A DNA stretch of 64,000 nucleotides. It comes from Coptis chinensis (Eukaryota > Streptophyta > Magnoliopsida > Ranunculales > Ranunculaceae). A program made the translations under genes and the position numbers. Below are positions 55,000 through 64,000 of the stretch, in pieces. Location: assembly GCA_015680905.1 (NCBI GenBank), contig CM027377.1, positions 16,392,501 through 16,456,500 on the forward strand, in the 5' to 3' direction. The stretch's first letter is position 1, and each line of letters starts with the position of its first letter. Below the pieces are notes generated by a model. That model saw only the letters and a program-made list of their open reading frames with translations. It was not told the DNA's origin and searched no databases.

Positions 55000-57200
55000 T
55001 GCTCTAGTCGGGACTTCCCGATAAAAAAAAAAAGTCTGAGCACCAAAACAAATTCACGTGATTTTTTTTTCTCTCATTTATCTCAACTTTTTTTTCCACC
55101 CCCACTTTTTCTCTCTCCCCACCTTTTCTCTCTCTTCTCTCTCCACAAATTCACGCTCTCTCTCTTCTCTCTCTCTCCTCTCTCTCCACTTTATTTCACG
55201 TCACTACAAGCCTAGTGTGTATGACTATGTGAGGACTATTTACTTTTTTTTTTATATATATAGAAATAGTATTGTACTTCTCACATTTAAAGAACATAGA
55301 AGATTCAACAAGTATTTCACTTTTCCCACAAAAATCTCGAAGTAACCCAGCAACAAATCAACAGAGGTGCGATACGTATAGGAAGGAAAATAAACTTTCT
55401 TGATCTCTTTCTTTTGCTGACATTATAGAAAAAATACCACATTCATATTGTTGCATATTCTACAAGAGTGAATCATATCCTTGGCAGAAGCTCAACTGAA
55501 CTTCTCTGAGTTAATCTTGTTTTTCTTTTGGTAGATTGCATCTCCGTGATTCACGCAAGTAAACTACCAAAGATCGAATGGCGCATTAATGGAAAATGCA
55601 CATGGTAATGCTAACTTTGTCGGAGGATCTCCAAAATCTTTGGCGACTAGAAACTAACCCAAGGACCGAGTTCTGGAAGGAGCAAGATATAGTAGCCATA
55701 GTAAGAATGTCTATGTAAAGGGAGATGTGATGCATAATCAATTAGAAAAAATCTCTTTCTAATGAAATGGTCCTTGAGGAGGAAACATCAATCCTGAGTA
55801 ACCTCGATAGCACATAGCCAAAGAAAAATCCAGAAGCATGAAGGAGACATACAACAAGCATCACTTGCCGACCAGACATAAGGACAGCTGAAGCATTTCA
55901 GGCTATTGCCAACCAGACATAAGGACAGCAATAGGCGGCATCACGGGAGATACCACCTTAACCAAACTTTGGCAATATTTGTTCAGAAGAGAACCAAACA
56001 AAACAGGGAAAGCACAACCTGTTGCATGGCACAAATAAAAAAATGGAAGAAAAGATACAGTATCAGAGAAAAGTAAGAAGTACCACCCTTAGCTGCAAAG
56101 TTGATATAAGAAGTCCAAATTTGCATCAATCGCAACAAATTGCCCAAATAGTTTAGCGATTAAAAATGGGGTCATCACGAGACGAACTTGAAGAGTCGGG
56201 AAGTGATGCCTCAATCCCACGAAACAATTAACAACTTAAGAAGCGATGCGTGAGATGTAAAAGGAGTAGTGTCATTACCCACGGCCCGCTAAAGGTACTT
56301 GCAGCCATCATCAAGACTGAAAGGGCCACGTTTCCACTGAAAAATGAGGAACTCATTTGTCACTTACAAGTAAAAATACATACTGCGACTTTCTAGTAAT
56401 CATATACCGAGCTAGGTAAGTTACAATATTACTTGCCGTTCCTGCACATAAAATGAGAATTAGTAAAAGGATAGATCGACTATCAAACAAGGATAACACA
56501 AAAAACAAAAACAAACCCCCAGGGTAGCAGCCAATCCAATATCAACAAGATCGATCATTCAACAAGATATTGCATCAAAAACTTATCAAATACAAATATA
56601 ATTCTCAACATAAAATAACTAAAAAAAAAGAAATCATAATGTATTTCTAGGAAAAAGGTTTAGTGCACAATGAATACTGAAGAACGAAACCAGCAAGCAA
56701 CTTCTTAGGCATAACAAAAGCACCTCTTAAATCATCAAAAGTAAGTGTCATACCCATACCAAGCATAGTAATAGTAATCCCAAAAATGATCATTTGGGGC
56801 TGTACCCAATTAAAAGAATTTGGTCTAACTGGTCCAAAAAAACAACCCAATGCTACCCATACCGGAAACGCTGTCGACAAAACTTCCCCCACCATTTCAA
56901 TCCACTTACCAATACTTCTCTCACCTCCATCACTACCTTCACTAGTACTACCAATGTTGTTATCTGAGCTGGCAGTTTCAAGAAAAAGAAATCTTATAGG
57001 TTTCAAGAAAGAGATCAGAGCGGAGAGAGAAGAAAGTGATCAGAGAGGAGAGAGAGTGAGAAAAGTAGTAGTAAAAAATGGAGAGTGAGTGTGGGGTTGG
57101 TTGGAAGATAAAAGTGGAGAGAGAGAATAGAGAAAGAGTAGGTCACGTGAATTTGTGAGGTCCGGATTTTATTTTGTACGGAAAGTCCTGACTAGAGCAT
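55000..57200. mobile_element. TIR transposon carrying a host gene fragment (Pack-type), 2.2 kb
   Basis: The left end TGCTCTAGTCGGGACTTCCC and the right end, on the minus strand, TGCTCTAGTCAGGACTTTCC form terminal inverted repeats, with AAATTCACGTGA and CT-rich tracts continuing the similarity inward for about 100 bp. It sits inside a TA-repeat (TA runs on both sides, 54929-54995 and 57206-57226). No transposase. A BASS transporter fragment lies near the right end. Superfamily unclear: long inverted ends suggest Mutator, the TA flank could be a TA target. Confidence 0.65.
56647..57006 (-). pseudogene. BASS (bile acid:sodium symporter) family exon fragment
   Basis: The minus strand encodes VGEVLSTAFPVWVALGC, RPNSFNWVQPQMIIFG, ITMLGMGMTLTFDDLRGAF and LLAGFVLQYS, the first two membrane helices of plastid BASS transporters (BASS1/BASS2 type) after the transit-peptide region. 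In intact family members about 250 further residues follow; here it stops after LQYS. A captured fragment inside the TIR element, with an open frame but only a small part of a gene. Confidence 0.75.
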
Positions 57201-57226
57201 TTTTGTATATATATATATATATATAC

Positions 57227-57383
57227 GGTTTGGCTATACTGCCACTCTAATCTCACACTTCTCCTCAGTCGTCCGATCTCACCTCAATATCTAATGATCT
57301 AATTCACTGATAAAACCGATATTTCAAAATTTTACGTTATTTCAAAATAAAAAAAACAAAAATCACCAAAAACGCGAAATTTT

Positions 57384-57427
<44 letters not shown>

Positions 57428-58158
57428 CTTCTCCAAACCATACCAAGCTTCTGGATTAAGGTATTTTTTCACTTTTAATTCGTTTGATTTGTTATTTAAT
57501 TAGCTTGGATTCGTTTGAAATAAACCTAGTAAACTTTATTCTTGCATGTTGTTTATATTGTTGTTTAAAACGCAAAATTGGTTTCTCTCTCTCTCTCTCT
57601 CTTATAGTTTGTTTATATTGTAACGTCTCTTGGGTTTGATTTGCCTTGATAACTACAAGTTTCTGTATTTGAAGAAAACATTATACAACCACGTGTATGA
57701 AATTTATTCAAATTGGGTAACCTTCTGTGTAGTGAATTTATTCAAATTGGGTAACCTTTATTCAAATTGGGTACATGTAATAATTTTGCAAATTTCCTTG
57801 AAAGGTTTGAATGGTATTTAATTAGCTTTAATGGTATTTTTGTTGCCGTATTCTTCATGCTTTAATGGTATTTTCGTTGAAGTTTGAATGGTATAGCTTG
57901 AACTCTGTCGTATTATTCATGCCGTATTCTGTCAGAGTTTTGAACTCTATCAGAGTTCGGTGAATTAGCATATTCGGTGAACTCTGTCAGAGTTCGGTGA
58001 ACTAGCATATTTGGTGAACTCTGTCAGAGTTCGGTGAAGTAGCATATTCGGTGAACTCTGTCAGAATTTTGATGTTTAAGTTATCTACATTGTTTATGTA
58101 CATTGGGATTTTTGTCTGTTTAAGTTATTTATATTTTTAATGTTTTCGATTTATAGAA
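57227..58158. other. Upstream region of the FAR1-like pseudogene, with microsatellites
   Basis: 57227 onward (GGTTTGGCTATACTGCCACT) may be the terminus of a Mutator-like element. (CT)n runs at 57384-57423 and 57583-57602 look like a plant 5' leader. Confidence 0.45.
57934..58072. repeat. Tandem array, 4 x 37 bp, each with a 17-bp palindrome
   Basis: CAGAGTTCGGTGAA recurs at 57951, 57988 and 58025, and a mutated version at 58062, an exact 37-bp period. Each unit contains GAACTCTGTCAGAGTTC, a palindrome around one T, and TAGCATATTCGGT. Confidence 0.9.
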
Positions 58159-60956
58159 ATGGTGACAGAGACATCAATCAATATCAAAGAAGATGTAGTT
58201 GGGTCTTCGTCTACTAAATCCCCTGTTCAAGGCACGCAAACATTAGCTGCTCCTTATATAGGAATGACTTTTACAAGTGTTGACGAAGCAAAGACTTACT
58301 ACAAAGAGTATGGTCAACAAGAGGGATTTGATACTCGTGTTTGGACGACTTCCAAGCAATAAAATCAGGTGGATTTGGTTAGTGGTTGTTTACTGGTTTG
58401 CTCACGTGAAGGGGTTACCAAGAGAGATGAAGTCTGATAAGGAAATACATCAACTATCCGGTGTGGTTGCCAAGCTAGAATTCGTATTAAGAAAAGAATG
58501 CATGAAGATATATATGAGGTCAGCGTTGCTCAGAATGACCATAGTCACGGTTTGGTGACCCCATCGAAGAGAATTTGCATGAAAACTAACAAACATATGC
58601 CTGAAGCAGCGGAGTACTTGACCGAGATGTTCAGTGATAACAGTTTACCTGTTGGGAAAGTGGCATCTGTTTTCCATGGAGAGGAAGTTGGGTTTACACA
58701 GAAAGATTGTTGGAACCATCATTATGGTTTGACCAGAAAGATGCCTACAGAAGGTGATGCAACTGCCGCGCTGAAATATTTTATGCAAAAGAGTGTCGAG
58801 GATCCCCGGTTCTACTACAATATTGATTTAGATGAAAATGGGACTGCGGTGAACTTTTTCTGGGTTCATGGGAGGTCTCGATGCTAGTATGACTATTTCG
58901 GGGATGTTGTGTCTTTTGATACCACATATCGTACCAATGCATATTCCATGCCTTTTGCCCCTTTTACTGGAGTCAATCAACCATCATTATTAGTCGATTC
59001 AGTTTGGTTGCGCATTGTTGCTTGATGAGACAGAAGATACATTCATATGGCTATTTAAGGCCTGGCTTGCAGCCATGGGTGGTCGTGCGCCAACTGCAAT
59101 CATCACTGACCAGGATAGAGCGATGACTGCAGCCATTGCCAAAGTGTTCCCTAATACTCGTCATCGTTACTGTCTTTGGCATATTATGCATAAATTCCAA
59201 GAGAAGATGTCATTTACCAAATTTGAGACATTGGTAACTGAGTTGAAGAACACTATTTCTTTTTCGTATATGATTGTTGATTTTGAGAGCAGATGGTGTA
59301 CAATCATTGAGAAGTATGAGTTGTCTAAAAATCCTTGGTTGACAGAGATATATTCAATGCGGGAGAAATGGGTTCTGTAACGCTCGTATTTAAAATATGT
59401 AATTATTTATTAATTAATTAATTTAATTATTTATATAAAATTTGATTGGATTGGATTTGAGATATGTGGGACTGGTTTATGGGCCCGAGTCTGTGTTGGG
59501 CTTGGGTTTCAAACCCAAGTATATAATCACATTGTTATAGAGAATAGGGTTTTTAGAGAAAAAATAATAATAATAATGGAGGCAGAGATAGAAGCTGGAT
59601 TGCTAGAGCGTGGAGCGCGACGATTCAGACTAGGAGGAATTCGTCGAGCTTTTTATACAAGTAAGTAGTTAGTTTTCTACCTCACCGGTATACAGAAACA
59701 GATTTATGGTCCCATGTTTTCATTCAATTTTACTGTCCATTCTTCTTCGTCATGTATCATATTATTAAACTGGCTAAATATTAATATATTGTTTTGGTTA
59801 TCTTTGAAACTGTCCGAACTGTTGGAACTCGGAAGAAGTCGCCAATGGCGGCGCGAGACAAAGAAGTCGTCTCGATATGCTGTTTGAACTTTTATTATGT
59901 TTTGTATGTGGTGTGTTGGTTGGGCGTCGGGATTGAAAATTGGGGGTGGACTGTTGAAGCTCTGAACAGGGGTTAATGGAGGCGCGACCTCATATTATTT
60001 TTTTTTAATTTATCTTTGTTGTTGTTTTGTTGGGTTTGGTGTTGATTAAATTGTGATTAGGGAAGGGGCTTTAATGCCGTCGAGATTAATTGGTGTGGAG
60101 ATCAGTTGGAGAGGAGTGGGGCAGTTCATGCTCTGCTGAAGCTCTGTAAAAAGTGTTAATGGCGGTTAGAGGAAATCGCACAGTCGATTAGAGTAGGTGA
60201 AGTGTTATTGTTTTGGTTATTGTTGGGAAGTGTCGGGTATGTGTTTTGACATTGGGAGGAGGGCTGTCGAAGCTTGTAGAAGCCATTAATGGCGGCAAGA
60301 AATTTCTAGATCTAGGTTTGATGAAGATGAGGGATTAAGGAGGTGAGGTTTTTGTCTTTGTTAATGTTGTGGGGGTTTTTCCCCTGAGCATTTTCGAGTA
60401 GATTGGGAGGAGTGGCGATCGGAACTGGCGGTGGCCAAATTGGTGGCTGCTGGTGGAGGGAGAAGAAGAACTGTTGGTCGGTTTGGGCTTGGGCTTGGGC
60501 CAAAGCCAATGGGTTTCAGTTTTTGGGCCTTGGTTGTTTTGTTTGGGCCCGGTTTTGATATTAGTTAGTGGGTTGGGCCATTTTTCTATTTGTTTTGTGT
60601 TGGGCCAGTTCCAGATTAGTAGTTGGGCCAGTTCTAGATTTAGTTCTATGGGCCAGTTTCATTTGTTTTGATTGGGCCGGTTTCAGTTCAATTTTTGGGC
60701 CGAACCCATTTGTGTTTTGGGCCAGTTCAGTTTAAGTTTTTGGGGCCAGTTTCTAATATTGCTTGGTGCCAGTCCATAGGACTTAATAGAGATCCAAATG
60801 GGTCTTTCAACTTTTAGACTTTCGGGTTCTAAGGTTTGGGCTTGGCCAGTTGGGTCCGAACCATTACCTTGGTCATGAGCCCATGAGCCATGCACCTTGA
60901 CCTTAGCCATGAACCATGGCTATGACCATGCACCTGTTGGACCTGGAAATGACGTG

Positions 60957-61022
60957 TTGACTTCGACCATGATGTGTTGACTTTGACCTTTGACCGCTGA
61001 CCTTTGACCGTTGACTTTGACC
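60957..61022. promoter_or_regulatory. Cluster of seven TTGAC(C/T) W-box-like motifs in the solo LTR
   Basis: TTGACT occurs three times and TTGACC four times in 66 bp, all in the same orientation, within GACTTTGACCTTTGACCG-type repeats. TTGAC(C/T) is the core site of WRKY factors. Whether it acts is unknown; simple tandem spread of a GACCTTT unit could explain it. Confidence 0.45.
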
Positions 61023-62137
61023 TTTGATTGTGGACTGTGAACTGTTTAATTGTGCTACGTTTTATGTTGTAAATTGTATGGACAAATCAAATGCTAAAAT
61101 GTTGTGGAAGCTTGTATAAATTTGGTTGTTATTATCTAGGTAAGATTTGACGTTGATATTGTGTATATTTTGACACGTGACGAGATAGAAACTTTAGGAG
61201 ATATAATATTCCTAAAACGCTACAAAAATGTTATGCGATATGTTTGAAGCAGTTGTGACATTATATAATATCTTGGGATATATATATATTAAATGCAATA
61301 GTTTTGGAGAAATAAATGTATAGACACTCCATTATTTTATCTGTGAGATGCTAGTAGAGTATTTGTGGATATTTCCCACGGGAGTGTGGCGTAGTGCAAT
61401 AATATATTGGCACGTGAAAGAATGAAAGTGGTTATGAGATATAATTGAGATATTTCTAAATATTGTGGCTTAGTGCAATAAGATAATTGACCTGCACGTG
61501 ATATAGTGGAATGATTCTGAGATATAAATGTATGACACCTGAATAAATTACGTAACGAAAATCCTAGAACCTAGCTATCACAACTCATGTGATTTGCCCT
61601 GTGTGGGCGTATGTGATATGATTGGCCCCGGTATAGGGTGTATATATATGAGATGTTAATTGACCCATGTGTTGGGCAATCGTAGCCGAATAGTGGCTTG
61701 ATTATTCCGTTCGCAAAATAGAACGAGATGCGCGATATTTTATGCCGAATAGTGGCAGTACTTACATAATGGCTTTCGTGTGAGGGTTACCTGGTGTGCG
61801 GCATCCCACTTAGGGTAGTTACGCACGGAGTGGTTCATTATGTAAGGGGAGGCATGTGGATGTACATGTTCGGCGTTGAGAAGCGATTATGGTAGCTAGG
61901 GAAACTAAGTAAGACATAGATACGACGTGATTTTAGGGACACATAAAGAAAGCCATAATTAATATAATTATGGTAATATGTTGGTTAATGATATATCTTT
62001 AGATAGATGATTGTATATGGTTTTGGAGAAGGGTAGGTCAAACTAATTACTGGTGCAGGGACGACCCACTCTGTAATTGAGCATGAAATGCGGTACGGAT
62101 ATAATATGCTTGGTTGGCTATTTGTTTAGTTAGAATC

Positions 62138-62312
62138 TAAGGTGCCTCGAGGGAGGAACTACATGCTTTATTTATTATGCGTATGGTTTGTTGTGTGGTT
62201 AGTGGGAAGTTAAGGCGCCTCAGTGGAGGAACTACCTGCCTTACTTATTGTACTCAAGGATGTCGTATTAGTTGTTGGGAGTTAAGGCGCCTCGGTGGAG
62301 GAACTAACTGCC
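62138..62312. repeat. Tandem repeat, about 2.5 copies of 72-73 bp, in the solo LTR
   Basis: GG(T/C)GCCTC, then GGAGGAACTA, recurs at 62141, 62214 and 62286. Confidence 0.85.
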
Positions 62313-63916
62313 TCATGGATTGTGTATGTATATGTATAAATATATGTTGTATTTTCGAGCTACTCACACCAGCATTTTTATAATGTTGACCCGATTTGCA
62401 TGTTTGCTTATCGGGTGTGTTCATTAAATGAACATAGTTGATAAGTCTTGATAGGTTTCATGTTGAAGAAGGTTGGTTGCTAATTGTGGTTTGCTTTAGC
62501 GTCGCATTCAGGACATGTTTTGTTTTTCCTTAAGGTGTAATAGATTTTTAGTTGAGACAATGTTATTTGTATTTTCATTTGTAATTCTAAATAAAAAGTT
62601 ATTGAAAATAGATTTGTAACCTAATCTTATTTGTAAATTTTTGTAATGAAGAGGACTTTTGTTTAAGTTGAAATTTTTCTTGGTTTTTAATTATCCGCAT
62701 ATTTAAACTGTTATGGGTTTTTGGGAGTTGAAAGTGCGTCACACCTCGAAGATCGAAGAGTCGGGAACAAATATTGTTTTTCCGAATTCTGTCGAAATTC
62801 GGGGTGTGACAGGTTCCTTATTATCTCAGCTGATACCTTTTTGTTGGTATGCACCACCGGGTCGAAGTGAATCGATGAATGCTCATTATGACCCGTTTGT
62901 CAATTCGGCGACTACGCTTATGCAGTTTGTACATGGTAATGAGAAGTCTTTGGCTTTGCTTGCTAGGAAAGAAAAAGATTCGATTACCGCGACCGAAAGC
63001 ATAGTTCACGGATTGTGCCTAACGATGCTTTCCTCCTTATGCATGCCGCGAAGGTCTATACGATCTCAATATTCAATAAATTTAAAGAGCAACTAGAAAA
63101 GGCAAAGATGGAGTACAAAATTGATGGAGAACAGATTGACAGGTATGGAACCGGAAGCTACATGGTGAAATGGAGAGACCCGCTGAGGAAGTCTGTTTGG
63201 AGAGTGAGTTTCGATAGAGGAACCTTAGAGGGAGACTGCGAATGCAAGTACTTTCAGTTTATGGGGTTGCTTTGTGGTCATATCTTAAAGGTTTTTATGC
63301 GTTACGAGATTGAAGAGATTCCAAGCCATTTTAGATTGACGCAGTGGATGCAAAAGGCTAACACTTATAGAGCGGAGTTTGGTACTGGATTTGTGGTCGG
63401 GAATGTCTCAAATGAACCTTTGAGAGTGGCTCATTCTATCAAGGTTGCTTCTCAAGTGGCTTACGATGCGTCGCATACTTTTGAGGGTTATTCATATTTT
63501 ATTGAAAAGATTGGTGAAATGGCTATTGGAATTTCAAAGTTTAATGAAACTTCCTACGAAGGAGAAGCAAATGATGAAGAGCCTCCAGTTGCAGAACCTT
63601 CGATACCTTCAGTTAATACATCACAAGTTTTTTTTTATTTGAATGTTTAATTTGATATAAATTTAGTGTTTAATTCGGTGTTTAATTTGATATAAATATT
63701 TATTTTAATTCGGTCTTTATTTCAGCTATTGATTTTGAATCCCAATATTTCTCAAACAAAAGGGAGGGGGAAGAAGAAAGCGGATAGATGAAAATTCTCC
63801 AGAGAGATAGCCCTAAACAATGAGATAGCCGTAAACACTTCAGGAAGAAAGTGTCACAGATGTGGATAGATTGCTAACCATGACTCGAGAAATTGTCCGG
63901 AGAAAAATAATACGTA

Positions 63917-64000
63917 ATTTGTGAAATGTAAGTATAGCTTTATTCAAAACTAGTTCTAATGATATTTTATCTGCGCGTCGAATATTTGATTCTATATCTG
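63917..64000. other. Right edge, non-coding
   Basis: AT-rich sequence after the FAR1-like end; too short to interpret. Confidence 0.4.

Larger units (their letters stand above)
59376..62811 (-). mobile_element. Solo LTR, 3.4 kb, inserted in the FAR1-like gene
   Basis: GGTTC is present at 59371-59375 and 62812-62816. The insert, on the minus strand, begins TGTCACACCCCGAATTTCGA and ends GAGCGTTACA, TG...CA. No gag-pol sequence and no second LTR inside. This is what recombination between two LTRs leaves. The TGTCACACCCCG opening and length suggest a Ty3/gypsy family with long LTRs. Removing it plus one GGTTC rejoins REKWV to P-Y-Y-L-S of the FAR1-like frame. Confidence 0.85.
58159..63916 (+). 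pseudogene. FAR1/FHY3-related (MULE transposase-derived) gene, broken and split by an LTR
   Basis: Domains in order: FAR1 DNA-binding domain (PYIGMTFTSVDEAKTYYKEY, then after stops LVSGCLLVCSREG and IRCGCQARIRIKK), the MULE transposase core ([17 protein letters not shown], a frameshift near 58980, then TAIITDQDRAMTAAIAKVF, HRYCLWHIMHKF), the SESMNAHYDPFVNS block after the LTR, the SWIM zinc finger (CECKYFQFMGLLCGHILKVF, 63237-63296) and a CCHC-like end (CHRCG, stop, NHDSRNCPE). In-frame stops at 58360 and about 58438, a stop at 58885, frameshifts near 58980 and 63000. FHY3/FAR1 are transcription factors of light signalling descended from Mutator transposases; this copy could be either a dead FRS gene or a dead MULE. 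Confidence 0.85.

Noticed and set aside
54919..55215. Open frame with Ile-Tyr repeats
   Set aside because: Translation of the (TA)n microsatellite and adjoining CT-rich transposon end.
56647..57006. A functional BASS transporter
   Set aside because: Only about 100 of the expected 350-400 residues and no further exons; lies between transposon inverted ends.
1..64000. tRNA, rRNA or snoRNA genes
   Set aside because: No A-box/B-box pair or rRNA core sequence was noticed on either strand; reading by eye could miss a small RNA gene.

Overview
The window is nuclear DNA of a flowering plant, most likely a eudicot. It is AT-rich with GT-AG introns and carries plant-only families: a NIP aquaporin, a RINGv/DUF3675 ubiquitin ligase, a CLE peptide, a GT47 glycosyltransferase and a GASA/snakin peptide. 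It also has plant LTR elements, LINEs and DNA transposons. I cannot name the species. Host genes occupy a minority of the sequence; mobile DNA, often nested, fills much of the rest.

Layout. 1-8820: a minus-strand Ty3/gypsy element of the Tat type (LTR and primer site on the right, gag, protease, RT, two RNases H, integrase), with an antisense, intron-bearing extra ORF at its left end; the window edge cuts off the left LTR. 10398-11169: last three exons of a NIP aquaporin. 12914-16677: complete seven-exon RINGv gene with a LINE fragment in intron 2 and a GC-AG intron 3. 19492-19770: CLE45-like peptide precursor. 20791-23763 (minus): two-exon GT47 exostosin-family gene. 26185-32166 (minus): degenerate Ty1/copia element with both LTRs. 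32405-32890: broken PMEI/invertase-inhibitor gene. 34822-35263: Helitron-like insertion. 35467-36611: TIR element with a hAT-like insertion inside it. 38040-38440: fossil NBS-LRR repeats. 40606-42061: patchwork of gene fragments (gamma-glutamylcyclotransferase-like and ferrochelatase). 43883-48226: LINE remnant with a DNA transposon inside it that carries a plant-mobile-domain (PMD) gene. 48591-49897 (minus): GASA gene. 51757-53360: two abutting Helitron-like elements and a large foldback. 53647-54930: 646-bp tandem duplication. 55000-57200: TIR element carrying a BASS-transporter fragment. 58159-63916: FAR1/MULE-type gene split by a 3.4-kb solo LTR.

Five host loci look usable: RINGv, CLE, GT47, GASA and possibly NIP if its 5' exons lie left of the window. 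They belong to unrelated pathways (protein turnover, peptide signalling, wall glycosylation, secreted Cys-rich peptide, channel), so no shared system is implied. The most unusual material is in the transposons: the antisense gene in the Tat element, the PMD gene inside a TIR element with CG-rich palindromic subterminal repeats, the two gene-fragment carriers, and several insertions dated relative to each other by target-site duplications.

All boundaries and homologies come from reading the sequence and recalling family motifs; nothing was searched or aligned by software.
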